Positions 8,009 through 15,606 of a stretch of DNA of 36,960 nucleotides are shown here, piece after piece. The position numbers were made by a program, and so were the translations under genes. Source of the DNA: Cellulomonas terrae. Lineage in GTDB: Bacteria > Actinomycetota > Actinomycetes > Actinomycetales > Cellulomonadaceae. The notes under the pieces are model-generated. The model had not been told where the DNA came from and searched no databases. It worked only from the letters and a program-made list of their open reading frames with translations. Location: NCBI RefSeq assembly GCF_007990265.1, contig NZ_BJWH01000031.1, forward strand, positions 1 to 36,960, read 5' to 3'. Each line of letters starts with the position of its first letter. The stretch's first letter is position 1.

Positions 8009-8961
8009 GAGCCCAGGCTACGTCGTGGCGCGGGATCGTCCGTGGCGAGGCCCAGCCCGCCCGAGTCGGCCGCGGCGACGAGCCCGAGGGCACGCTCGAC
8101 GAGGTCCGGGTCCTGGGAGTCCAGCCAGTGCACCCGCGGGTCCCGGCCGAACCAGCCCATCTGCTTGCGGGCGAGCCGACGGGTTCCCGCGGCGACCGCG
8201 GCCCGTGCCTCGTCCTGCGTCAGCTCGCCGCGGAGCATCGCGAGGACCTCGGCGTAGCCCACGGCACGCGACGCCGTACGCCCCAGCCCGTGCGCGCGCA
8301 GGTGCTCGACCTCCTCGACGAGGCCGCGCGACCACATCCGCTCGACGCGCTCCGCGATGCGCGCGTCCAGGACGCCTCGGTCGCAGTCCAGGCCGATCTG
8401 GACGGCCGGGACCTCGTAGACGTGCTGCGGGAGGCTCGCGGAGTACGGCCGTCCCGTGAGCTCGATGACTTCCAGCGCCCGCACGATCCGGCGGGCGTTG
8501 CGGGGACCGATCCCGTCGGCCGCGACCGGGTCCGCCGCCGCGAGCTCGGCGTGCAGCGCGCGGGCGCCCTCGGCCTCGACGCGGTCCTCCAGCCGCGCGC
8601 GGACCTCGGCGTCGGTGCCGGGGAACTCCATGTGGTCGAGCAGCGCCCGGACGTAGAGGCCCGAGCCGCCGACGGCCACGGACCGGTGCCCGCGACCGTC
8701 GATCTCGCGCAGTGCCGTCCGGGCGCGTGCCTGGTAGTCGGCCACCGAGGCGTCCTCGTGCACGTCCAGGACGTCCAGGAGGTGGTGCGGGACGCCCTGC
8801 CGCTCGTCGGGCGTGAGCTTGGCGGTGCCGATGTCCATGCCCCGGTACAGCTGCATCGCGTCGGCGTTCACGACCTCGCCGCCCAGGGCGTGCGCGAGGG
8901 CGAGCCCGAGGTCGGACTTGCCGGTCGCCGTCGGCCCGACGAGCGCGACCACGAGGGTCAT
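8005..8961 (-). CDS. miaA: tRNA dimethylallyltransferase
   Basis: Adds a dimethylallyl group to N6 of A37 in tRNAs reading UNN codons. MiaB at 11427-13004 performs the next step, methylthiolation of i6A37. P-loop GPTATGKS is at residues 9-16. The DSMQ-like substrate motif reads NADAMQLYRGMDIGTAK; Ala in place of the usual Ser is seen here. GGSGLYVRAL and the RAVGYAEV region are conserved. 318 residues is typical. The start is 5 nt after the YbjN-1 stop with little Shine-Dalgarno, implying coupling. The stop overlaps dapF. Confidence 0.95.
   Translation of the reverse strand: MTLVVALVGPTATGKSDLGLALAHALGGEVVNADAMQLYRGMDIGTAKLTPDERQGVPHHLLDVLDVHEDASVADYQARARTALREIDGRGHRSVAVGGSGLYVRALLDHMEFPGTDAEVRARLEDRVEAEGARALHAELAAADPVAADGIGPRNARRIVRALEVIELTGRPYSASLPQHVYEVPAVQIGLDCDRGVLDARIAERVERMWSRGLVEEVEHLRAHGLGRTASRAVGYAEVLAMLRGELTQDEARAAVAAGTRRLARKQMGWFGRDPRVHWLDSQDPDLVERALGLVAAADSGGLGLATDDPAPRRSLGS
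8015..8020 (-). promoter_or_regulatory. -10 box of an internal leaderless dapF promoter
   Basis: TAGCCT lies within the last miaA codons, with 6 nt between it and the dapF ATG. The 16-nt string from the box to the start differs from the ldh promoter by one base. Confidence 0.45.
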
Positions 8962-8966
8962 GGCGC

Positions 8967-9473
8967 TCAGTCGAGGGTCGGGCGGGCAGGGTCGGTGTAC
9001 TCGGGCGGCGCCGGGGCCGTGGGGACGGTCGCGACGGCGTCCGGGTACTTCTCCTCCAGCCCGGCGAAGAACCGCAGCGCGCTCGCGATGCCGATCGTCA
9101 GGTGCAGGTCGAGCTGCTCGTCGGTGAGCCCGTGCTCGTAGTCGACGGTGTGCTCGGTGTAGACGGCCACCTGCTCGGCCTCGATCCGCACGAAGATCTT
9201 CGGCCACACCATCGACTCGGACCAGGCGTTCGCCCCGAGGAGCACGTTGCCGAACTCGGTCGCCGGGACCTGGCGCGCCCACCGGCCACGGACCTGCAGG
9301 TACTCCTTCGTCTGGCCCAGCGTGATGAACCAGAAGGGGTGGCCGTCCCAGCGGCCCACCAGGTCCCCGTCCTTGTCGGTGCCGTAGACCGACCCGCGCG
9401 CGTCGAGCCGCTCGGCTATCCGTGCGGTCGACAGGGGCGGCAGGACGGTGGGCTCGTGCTCGGCGGCTGACAT
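8967..9473 (-). CDS. YbjN domain-containing protein (copy 1)
   Basis: 168-residue cytoplasmic protein of the YbjN fold, which resembles type III secretion chaperones; molecular function is unknown. The shared core is visible as DGDLVGRWDGHPFWF, then LQVRGRW, then VWPKIFVR, followed by a helical segment. The ATG is chosen because GAGGTC is correctly spaced before it and the core starts soon after. The protein is a paralogue of the two genes at 10316 and 10909 on the other strand. It sits directly upstream of miaA, ending 5 nt before that start. The C-terminal 20 residues are proline-rich and probably disordered. Confidence 0.85.
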   Translation of the reverse strand: MSAAEHEPTVLPPLSTARIAERLDARGSVYGTDKDGDLVGRWDGHPFWFITLGQTKEYLQVRGRWARQVPATEFGNVLLGANAWSESMVWPKIFVRIEAEQVAVYTEHTVDYEHGLTDEQLDLHLTIGIASALRFFAGLEEKYPDAVATVPTAPAPPEYTDPARPTLD

Positions 9474-9508
9474 CGGGACCTCGGCGTGTCGGGGACGGAC
9501 AGCGAGAG

Positions 9509-9514
9509 ACCCTA
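9509..9514 (-). promoter_or_regulatory. -10 box for YbjN-1/miaA/dapF transcription
   Basis: TAGGGT begins with the TAG stop codon of the upstream dioxygenase-like gene. A start about 7 nt downstream would give a leader near 30 nt that carries the GAGGTC ribosome site of YbjN-1. This would be a leadered promoter, unlike most others here. Confidence 0.4.
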
Positions 9515-10237
9515 CCGGGCGTCCCAGACGAGGACCGCGTGCTGGGCGCCCAGCTCCGTGGACTCGGCCAGCACGCGCGCCTGCACGGGCCCGTCCCCGG
9601 CGGCGCCGACGAGCACCTGCCACGGTGCCCAGCCCCGGACCGCCAGCGCGGCCGCGAGCTCGGCGTCGTCGCCGGCGAGCCGTGCGCGTGCCGCGGGGCC
9701 GGCGTCCGCGAGGTCCGCCAGGAGGCGTGCGTCGTGGTCCGGCGCCAGCGCGTCGTCCGCGAGAGGGGCGTCGGGTCCGTGCCTGCCGCTGCCGGATCCG
9801 ACGACGACGAGGCCGGTCGGCCCGTCGGCGACCAACGTGTGCCCGAGGGCAGCGAGGGCCCCGGCGTCCTGCTGCCCGGTCACCTCGACGACGCGGACGC
9901 CGGTACGCCGGCGAGCCTGGAGCAGCAGGTGCAGGCCGACGGCGCTCGGGACGGCCGGGACGTCGGACCCGTCGCCCGGCAGGGGCACCGCGTGGACCGG
10001 CCAGCGGAGCAGGTCGTCGGGCACACCCGCGGCCCCGAAGGAGGGCCGAACCGTTCCGGAGAGCTCGCGCGGGACCGGCCCCGGCGCCACCACGACGACG
10101 GACGCGACGTCGGCGGCGACGACCTGCGCGACCGCCTCGACGGCCGCTGCACGGAGACCCCCGACGACGTCCGCGTCGCCGGCGACGCCGGGAACCAGCA
10201 GTGCGGTGTCCGGGACGAGGGCGGCGACGACGAGCAT
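9512..10237 (-). CDS. class III extradiol dioxygenase-like protein (LigB/MEMO fold), probably inactive as a dioxygenase
   Basis: 241-residue alanine-rich protein. Its position and opening strand (LVPDTALLVPGVAGD) match the conserved actinobacterial family found between miaA and miaB, such as the Rv2728c-type protein in mycobacteria. In catalytic LigB-type enzymes the first strand ends in Pro-His, a metal ligand; here it is Pro9-Asp10, and no convincing HxxxH or terminal Glu ligand appears. Ring cleavage is therefore doubtful. The fold assignment rests on family knowledge and is weaker than for neighbouring genes. A TAGGTT box 6 nt before the ATG indicates a leaderless mRNA. It diverges from YbjN-2 across 78 bp. 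Confidence 0.65.
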   Translation of the reverse strand: MLVVAALVPDTALLVPGVAGDADVVGGLRAAAVEAVAQVVAADVASVVVVAPGPVPRELSGTVRPSFGAAGVPDDLLRWPVHAVPLPGDGSDVPAVPSAVGLHLLLQARRRTGVRVVEVTGQQDAGALAALGHTLVADGPTGLVVVGSGSGRHGPDAPLADDALAPDHDARLLADLADAGPAARARLAGDDAELAAALAVRGWAPWQVLVGAAGDGPVQARVLAESTELGAQHAVLVWDAR

Positions 10238-10243
10238 GCCCAG

Positions 10244-10249
10244 AACCTA
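10244..10249 (-). promoter_or_regulatory. -10 box of a leaderless promoter for the dioxygenase-like gene
   Basis: TAGGTT is followed by 6 nt and ATG. It is one half of a divergent promoter pair in the 78-bp gap. Confidence 0.5.
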
Positions 10250-10302
10250 CGCCGAGACCTCCGCCACCCGATTGACGGCACCCCGGTGTGGCCGACCGCC
10301 GG

Positions 10303-10308
10303 TACTGT
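10303..10308 (+). promoter_or_regulatory. -10 box of a leaderless promoter for YbjN-2
   Basis: TACTGT is followed by 7 nt and ATG, with no Shine-Dalgarno. It is the other half of the divergent pair. A TTGACG at 10272-10277 is too far away (25 bp) to be its -35. Confidence 0.5.
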
Positions 10309-10315
10309 CGTGCGC

Positions 10316-10912
10316 ATGGGGTCGCTCGGGGATCGTGCACGGCGCTGGTGGCAGGGGCGTCCGCGGCCCGCGGCTGCCTCGGACGCGGGCTCCGACCTCG
10401 AGCCCGCCGACGACGAGCTGCACGACCGCGTGGCGGAGCTCCTCGCCCGCGAGCTGGGCATCGCCGAGCCCGCGGCGGACCTCCCCTCGGACGTGACGCC
10501 CGCCCGGATCGCCGCGTGGATGACGAACAACCAGTTCAGCTACTTCGTCGACAACGACGGTGACCTGGGCGGTCTGTGGCGCGGTCGGCTCTTCTACTTC
10601 TTCCTTTTCGGGGAGAAGTCGGAGATCCTCCAGGTGCGGGGCCAGTGGCACCGGGAGGTGGCGATCGAGCGGCTCGAGGAGGTGCTCGACGTCTGCAACG
10701 AGTGGAACGCGGACCGGATCTGGCCCAAGGCCTACGTCCGCGTCCGGGACAACGGTCGCGTGCACGTCGTCTCCGAGGTGGCGACCGACCTCGAGCACGG
10801 TGCCACGGACGCCCAGCTGAGCCAGATGCTCTTCTGCGGCCTGTCCACCGGCAGCATGTTCTTCGACGCTCTCGACGAGCGGTACCCCGACCCGGCAGGG
10901 GTGGCACCGTGA
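10316..10912 (+). CDS. YbjN domain-containing protein (copy 2)
   Basis: 198 residues. An N-terminal basic segment (MGSLGDRARRWW) and an Asp/Glu-rich linker precede the YbjN core from about residue 60. Core landmarks are DNDGDLGGLWRGRLFYFF, ILQVRGQWHR and IWPKAYVRV, matching copies 1 and 3. Copy 2 shares its arginine/tryptophan-rich N-terminus with neither paralogue. Function is unknown; YbjN proteins have been linked to stress responses in enterobacteria, but this does not transfer safely. The ATG is set by the leaderless -10 box. The stop overlaps the start of copy 3 as GTGA, so the two are co-translated and may form a heteromer. Confidence 0.85.
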   Translation: MGSLGDRARRWWQGRPRPAAASDAGSDLEPADDELHDRVAELLARELGIAEPAADLPSDVTPARIAAWMTNNQFSYFVDNDGDLGGLWRGRLFYFFLFGEKSEILQVRGQWHREVAIERLEEVLDVCNEWNADRIWPKAYVRVRDNGRVHVVSEVATDLEHGATDAQLSQMLFCGLSTGSMFFDALDERYPDPAGVAP

Positions 10913-11430
10913 GCGGGCCCGGCTGGCTGCTGCGGGTGCTCGGTGGGCTGCCCAAACCGACCAAACGACCCACGCCGGACGACGAGCCGCCCGGTCCGCT
11001 GACCCGGGAGCGGATCGCGGACTACCTCGTCGCCCGCGGGTACCGCTTCGTGGTCGACGACGACGGCGACCTCACGGGCACCTGGGACGGGAGCCGCTTC
11101 TGGTTCCTGCTCCTCGGTGAGCAGCAGGAGATCCTGCAGGTCCGCGGCCGCTGGCACCGGAGCCTGCAGCTCGACCAGCGCGAGGTCGCGGCACTGGCGG
11201 TCAACGACTGGAACCGCGAACGCATCTGGCCCAAGGCCTACCTGCGCGAGGAGGAGGGCGTGCTCGCCCTCTACAGCGAGGTGTCGGCCGACTTCGAGCC
11301 CGGCGTGACCGAGCCGCAGCTCGCGCAGCTGCTGGCGTGCGGACTGGGGACCGGGGTGCAGATGTTCTCGTCGCTCGAGGCCGTGCTCCCCCGCGACGAC
11401 GCGCCGCCGCCGGACGTGCCGGACAACTAG
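10909..11430 (+). CDS. YbjN domain-containing protein (copy 3)
   Basis: 173 residues, most similar to copy 2: DDDGDLTGTWDGSRFWF, ILQVRGRWHR, IWPKAYLRE and a following ELAQLL-type helix. The GTG start lies in a GTGA overlap with the upstream gene, and no separate promoter is visible. It ends at TAG in the palindrome CTAG, which simultaneously supplies the miaB stop on the opposite strand. The proline/aspartate-rich tail DDAPPPDVPDN is likely unstructured. Function unknown. Confidence 0.85.
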   Translation: MSGPGWLLRVLGGLPKPTKRPTPDDEPPGPLTRERIADYLVARGYRFVVDDDGDLTGTWDGSRFWFLLLGEQQEILQVRGRWHRSLQLDQREVAALAVNDWNRERIWPKAYLREEEGVLALYSEVSADFEPGVTEPQLAQLLACGLGTGVQMFSSLEAVLPRDDAPPPDVPDN

Positions 11431-13004
11431 CGGCTCGCGAGCCCGATCGTCGGCAGGCCCAGCACGACGGGCCCGCTCGCGCCGCCCGTGCCGCACGCGT
11501 CGCCCGCACCGCCGTGGCTGTGCTCGTCCTGGCCGCTGCGTCGGCGGTCCCACGCGTCACCGGCAGCGGTGCGACGGACCGCGAACGTCCCGCCGAGCAC
11601 CGCGGAGTCGGCCACCAGGTGGTACGGCGCGGCGTGCGTCACCGTGACGGTCACGAGGTCGCCCGGGCGGGGGGCGTCGGCCGTCGTGGGCGGCACGGCC
11701 AGGTGCACCAGGCGGTTGTCGGCGGCGCGGCCGGTGACCCGGTGCGTCGAGCCGTCCTTGCGCCCCTCGGTCTCCGCGACGAGCACCTGGACGGTGCGAC
11801 CGACCTGCGCCTGGTTCTCCTCGTGCGAGATGCGGTCCTGGAGTGCCGTGAGGCGCAGGAACCGCTCCTGCACGACGGCCTTCGGCAGCTGGCCGGGCAG
11901 GTCGTACGCGGCCGTGCCGGGGCGCGGCGAGTACTGGAACGTGAACGCGGAGGAGAACCGCGAGGCCTCGACGACGCGCAGGGTCTCGGCGAAGTCCTCC
12001 TCGGTCTCCCCGGGGAAGCCGACGATGATGTCGGTGGTGATCGCCGCGTCCGGCATCGCGGCCCGCACCCGGTCGAGGATCCCGAGGAACTTCTCCGACC
12101 GGTACGAGCGGCGCATCGCGCGCAGGATGCGGTCGGAGCCCGACTGCAGCGGCATGTGCAGCTGCGGCATGACCGTCGGCGTCTGGGCCATCGCCTCGAT
12201 GACGTCGTCGGTGAACGCGGCGGGGTGCGGCGACGTGAAGCGCACCCGCTCGAGGCCCTCGATCGCGCCCGTGGCGCGCAGGAGCCGGGCGAACGCGCCG
12301 CGGTCCCCGAACTCGACGCCGTAGGAGTTGACGTTCTGCCCGAGCAGCGTGACCTCGATCGCGCCCTGGGACACGAGCGCCTCGACCTCGGCGAGGATCT
12401 CCCCCGGCCGGCGGTCGCGCTCCTTGCCGCGCAGGTGCGGGACGATGCAGAACGTGCACGTGTTGTTGCAGCCGACGCTGATCGACACCCAGCCCGCGTA
12501 GACCGACTCGCGGCGCGTGGGCAGCGTGCTGGGGAAGACCTTCAGCGACTCCTCGATCTCGACCTGGGCCGCGGCGTTGTGGCGGGCGCGTTCCAGCAGC
12601 ACGGGCAGGACGTCGAGGTTGTGCGTGCCGAACACCACGTCGACCCACGGCGCCCGCTCGACGATCCCGGCACGGTCCTTCTGCGCGAGACAGCCTCCGA
12701 CGGCGATCTGCATGCCGGGCCGCGCGCGCTTGGACGCGGCGAGCCGCCCGAGGTTCCCGTAGAGCTTGTCGGCCGCGTTCTCGCGGACGGCGCACGTGTT
12801 GATGACGATGACGTCCGCGTCCTCCGCGGCGGCCTGCACCGGGCTCGCGGCGACGTACCCGGCCTGCTCCAGCATGCCGGCCATGTGCTCCGAGTCGTGC
12901 ACGTTCATCTGGCAGCCGAGGGTCTTGACCAGATAGGTGCGCGCAGCGCCGTCGCGCTCAGGTGTCGAGGCGTCGGGCAGGAGGGCGGGCAGGGTCGTGG
13001 ACAT
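11427..13004 (-). CDS. miaB: tRNA-2-methylthio-N6-dimethylallyladenosine synthase
   Basis: Radical-SAM methylthiotransferase that converts i6A37 to ms2i6A37 in tRNA, downstream of MiaA. The N-terminal domain carries Cys31, Cys71 and Cys105 for the auxiliary cluster (LGCQMN, INTCAVRE, GGCLAQ). The radical-SAM triad is Cys179, Cys183 and Cys186 in GCNNTCTFC. A TRAM domain follows around residues 390-455. The 525-residue length exceeds the usual 440-500 because of a Gly/Ser/Asp-rich C-terminal tail, common in actinobacteria. The ATG at 13004 is taken because homologous sequence begins soon after (RTYLVKTLGC). A TACCCT sits 8 nt upstream, so it may be leaderless. Confidence 0.95.
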   Translation of the reverse strand: MSTTLPALLPDASTPERDGAARTYLVKTLGCQMNVHDSEHMAGMLEQAGYVAASPVQAAAEDADVIVINTCAVRENAADKLYGNLGRLAASKRARPGMQIAVGGCLAQKDRAGIVERAPWVDVVFGTHNLDVLPVLLERARHNAAAQVEIEESLKVFPSTLPTRRESVYAGWVSISVGCNNTCTFCIVPHLRGKERDRRPGEILAEVEALVSQGAIEVTLLGQNVNSYGVEFGDRGAFARLLRATGAIEGLERVRFTSPHPAAFTDDVIEAMAQTPTVMPQLHMPLQSGSDRILRAMRRSYRSEKFLGILDRVRAAMPDAAITTDIIVGFPGETEEDFAETLRVVEASRFSSAFTFQYSPRPGTAAYDLPGQLPKAVVQERFLRLTALQDRISHEENQAQVGRTVQVLVAETEGRKDGSTHRVTGRAADNRLVHLAVPPTTADAPRPGDLVTVTVTHAAPYHLVADSAVLGGTFAVRRTAAGDAWDRRRSGQDEHSHGGAGDACGTGGASGPVVLGLPTIGLASR

Positions 13005-13012
13005 CACCGACA

Positions 13013-13018
13013 AGGGTA
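13013..13018 (-). promoter_or_regulatory. possible -10 box for miaB
   Basis: TACCCT lies 8 nt before the miaB ATG, one or two bases further than in the other leaderless candidates. No ribosome site is seen. Confidence 0.3.
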
Positions 13019-13115
13019 CGGCCGCTCTCCTCGAGTCCCTCACCTGGGGTCTTGCTTGACGGGTACGTTGCCGAACCGTGACCGTCATCTCTCGCCAGAT
13101 CGGGCAAACCCACCG

Positions 13116-13121
13116 TAGGTT
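13116..13121 (+). promoter_or_regulatory. -10 box of a leaderless promoter for the ABC transporter operon
   Basis: TAGGTT is followed by 6 nt and ATG. The 123-bp gap to miaB also contains TTGACG near 13058, but too far upstream to pair with this box. No operator is evident. Confidence 0.5.
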
Positions 13122-13127
13122 CATCCA

Positions 13128-13910
13128 ATGGTGGACACCTCAGCCGCACCGCCCGCCCCGACCGACAAGACGTCCGACGCCCTCGTGGAGCTCCGCGGCG
13201 TGGACAAGCACTTCGGAGCCCTCCACGTGCTCCAGAACATCGACCTGACCGTCAGCCGCGGCGAGGTCGTGGTCATCATCGGGCCGTCCGGAAGCGGGAA
13301 GTCGACCCTCTGCCGCACGATCAACCGGCTGGAGACCATCGACTCAGGCACGATCCGCCTCGACGGCGTGCCGCTCCCGGCCGAGGGTCGCGCGCTCGCC
13401 CGGCTCCGTGCCGACGTCGGGATGGTCTTCCAGTCGTTCAACCTCTTCGCGCACAAGACCGTGCTGGAGAACGTCACGCTCGGTCAGGTGAAGGCCAAGG
13501 GCGTCAAGCCGTCGAAGGCCAAGGAGGTCGCGCTCGCCCTGCTGGACCGGGTCGGCGTGCGCAACCAGGCCGACAAGCTCCCCGCCCAGCTCTCCGGTGG
13601 ACAGCAGCAGCGCGTCGCCATCGCCCGCGCGCTCGCGATGCAGCCGAAGGTGATGCTCTTCGACGAGCCGACCTCCGCGCTGGACCCCGAGATGATCAAC
13701 GAGGTCCTCGACGTCATGGTCGGCCTCGCCAAGGACGGCATGACCATGATCGTCGTCACCCACGAGATGGGCTTCGCCCGCCGGGCCGCGAACCGCGTCG
13801 TGTTCATGGACGGCGGCCAGATCGTCGAGGAAGCCGACCCGGAGACGTTCTTCACCGCACCGAAGAGCGAGCGCGCCAAGGACTTCCTGTCGAAGATCCT
13901 CACCCACTGA
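13128..13910 (+). CDS. gluA: polar amino acid (glutamate-type) ABC transporter, ATPase
   Basis: 260-residue nucleotide-binding subunit that powers amino acid import. Walker A GPSGSGKST is at 52-60, the Q loop is in MVFQSFNLF, the signature is LSGGQQQR, Walker B is VMLFDEPTSALD and the H-loop is VTHEMG. This set is the PAAT family (GluA, GlnQ, HisP). The gene order ATPase, binding protein, permease, permease matches corynebacterial gluABCD, which imports glutamate; substrate specificity is inferred from that order only. An alternative GTG sits one codon downstream of the ATG. Confidence 0.93.
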   Translation: MVDTSAAPPAPTDKTSDALVELRGVDKHFGALHVLQNIDLTVSRGEVVVIIGPSGSGKSTLCRTINRLETIDSGTIRLDGVPLPAEGRALARLRADVGMVFQSFNLFAHKTVLENVTLGQVKAKGVKPSKAKEVALALLDRVGVRNQADKLPAQLSGGQQQRVAIARALAMQPKVMLFDEPTSALDPEMINEVLDVMVGLAKDGMTMIVVTHEMGFARRAANRVVFMDGGQIVEEADPETFFTAPKSERAKDFLSKILTH

Positions 13911-13966
13911 CACCCACCCCCACCACGACCCGACCGACACTGCACACCACACGAAGGGGACACACG

Positions 13967-14836
13967 ATGCGTAGAGGACGACTGGTACTGGCTCTCGCAG
14001 CCGCTGCCACGCTGACGCTTGCCGGCTGTTCGAGCGGCGACGGCGGAGACGACGCCGACGCCGGCGCGACGAGCGAGGCGACGGAGGAGACCGGCGGCGC
14101 CGAGGGCACCATCAAGATCGGCATCAAGTTCGACCAGCCCGGCCTGGGCTACCAGGACGGCAGCGAGTACACCGGCTTCGACGTCGACGTGGCGAAGTTC
14201 GTGGCCGGCGAGCTCGGCTACGGAGAGGACCAGATCGAGTGGGTCCAGGCACCGTCCGCGCAGCGCGAGACGCTGCTGCAGAACGGCCAGGTCGACATGA
14301 TCTTCGCCACCTACTCGATCACCGACAAGCGCAAGGAGGTCGTCTCCTTCGGCGGTCCGTACTTCGTCGCCGGCCAGGACCTCCTGGTCGCCGCGGACGA
14401 CGACTCGATCAGCGGCCCCGAGGACCTCGAGGGCAAGAACCTCTGCTCCGTGACGGGCTCCACGTCCGCGCAGCGCATCAAGGACGAGTACGCCGCGGGC
14501 ACCAACCTGCTCGAGCAGCCCGGGTACGCCGAGTGCGTCACCGCCCTGACGGCCGGGACGGTGGACGCCGTCACGACGGACGACATCATCCTCGCCGGTC
14601 TCGCGGCCGTGCCCGCCAACGAGGGCAAGGTCAAGGTCGTCGGCAACCCGTTCTCCGAGGAGAACTACGGCGTCGGCATCGCGAAGGACAGCGACAAGTG
14701 CGAGGCCATCAACGAGGCCATCACCAAGATGATCGACGACGGCACCTGGCAGGAGCTGCTCGACAAGAACGTCGGCGCCTCCGGCTACCAGGCGAACGAG
14801 GAGCTCAACCCTCCGACGCCTGACGCCTGCGCCTGA
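13967..14836 (+). CDS. gluB: glutamate-type ABC transporter, substrate-binding lipoprotein
   Basis: 289-residue extracytoplasmic solute-binding protein, family 3. The type II signal peptide has a basic start (MRRGR), a hydrophobic core and lipobox LAGC with Cys21 as the lipidation site. An acidic Gly/Asp/Ala linker follows, then the binding domain beginning IKIGIKFDQPG. Motif GFDVDVAKFVAGELG is typical of amino acid binders. GAAGGGG before the ATG is a good ribosome site. A 17-bp hairpin follows the stop, which may stabilise this message relative to the permease genes. Confidence 0.92.
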   Translation: MRRGRLVLALAAAATLTLAGCSSGDGGDDADAGATSEATEETGGAEGTIKIGIKFDQPGLGYQDGSEYTGFDVDVAKFVAGELGYGEDQIEWVQAPSAQRETLLQNGQVDMIFATYSITDKRKEVVSFGGPYFVAGQDLLVAADDDSISGPEDLEGKNLCSVTGSTSAQRIKDEYAAGTNLLEQPGYAECVTALTAGTVDAVTTDDIILAGLAAVPANEGKVKVVGNPFSEENYGVGIAKDSDKCEAINEAITKMIDDGTWQELLDKNVGASGYQANEELNPPTPDACA

Positions 14837-14845
14837 CCCGCTGAC

Positions 14846-14884
14846 GGACCGGGGGCTCGCGCTCACAGCGCGGGCCCCCGGTCC
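14846..14884 (+). terminator. strong intra-operon hairpin between gluB and gluC
   Basis: Arms 14846-14862 and 14868-14884 pair over 17 bp with one G-U wobble around a TCACA loop. No U-tract follows, so it is either a partial terminator or an mRNA-stabilising hairpin that raises binding protein over permease levels. Confidence 0.7.
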
Positions 14885-14916
14885 CTCGAAGAGCCCTCCG
14901 AGAGCAAGGAGCGTCG

Positions 14917-15606
14917 GTGGACGACGGCTTCCTCCAGCAGTACCTGTCGCTGTTCGACGAGTTCGACGTGCTCGCTGCCTTCTGGGTCAACATCCAGCTG
15001 ACGTTCTTCGCCGGGATCCTCGCGCTGATCCTCGGCACCGTCCTGGCGACGATGCGCATCTCACCGGTGCCGAGCCTGCAGTGGGCGGGTTCGACGTACG
15101 TCACGCTCCTGCGCAACACCCCGCTGACGATCATCATGGTCTTCTGCGTGCTCGGGCTCTGGGGGCAGCTGGGCATCACCCTCTCCCCCGACTTCACGAC
15201 GAACTTCTTCCGCCTCGCCGTCGTCGGGCTGACCGTCTACCACGCTGCGTTCGTCTGCGAGGCGCTGCGGTCGGGCGTCAACACGGTGCCCGTCGGCCAG
15301 GCCGAGGCCGCCCGCGCCATCGGCCTGTCGTTCTGGCCCGCCGCGCGGCTGGTCATCCTGCCGCAGGCGTTCCGCGGCTCCGTCGCCCCACTGGGCAACG
15401 TGCTCATCGCGCTCACCAAGAACTCGACCGTGGCCGCCGCCGCGTCCGTCGCGGAGGCCTCGAGCCTCATGCGCACGATGATCGAGTTCCGGCCCGACGT
15501 GATCGTCGCGATCTTCCTCACCTTCGCGCTCGGCTTCGTCCTCATCGTCGTGCCGATCGGCCTGGCGACCACCGCACTCTCGCGACGACTGGCGGTGGCC
15601 CGATGA
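14917..15606 (+). CDS. gluC: glutamate-type ABC transporter, permease 1
   Basis: 229-residue inner-membrane permease of the HisM family with about five helices. The cytoplasmic EAA loop reads EAARAIGLSFWPAARLVILPQAF-like (residues about 128-150) and contacts the ATPase. GTG start with AAGGAG at good spacing. The stop overlaps the next start as ATGA, so the two permeases are translationally coupled. Confidence 0.92.
   Translation: MDDGFLQQYLSLFDEFDVLAAFWVNIQLTFFAGILALILGTVLATMRISPVPSLQWAGSTYVTLLRNTPLTIIMVFCVLGLWGQLGITLSPDFTTNFFRLAVVGLTVYHAAFVCEALRSGVNTVPVGQAEAARAIGLSFWPAARLVILPQAFRGSVAPLGNVLIALTKNSTVAAAASVAEASSLMRTMIEFRPDVIVAIFLTFALGFVLIVVPIGLATTALSRRLAVAR

Noticed and set aside
10272..10277. 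TTGACG as a -35 box for YbjN-2
   Set aside because: Spacer to TACTGT is 25 bp, outside the usual 16-19.
13005..13014. TTGTCGGTG directly upstream of miaB, resembling the RecA-NDp -35 part
   Set aside because: There is no TAnnnT 8 bases downstream (GACCCT, inside codons) and the motif abuts the ATG, so it is probably chance.
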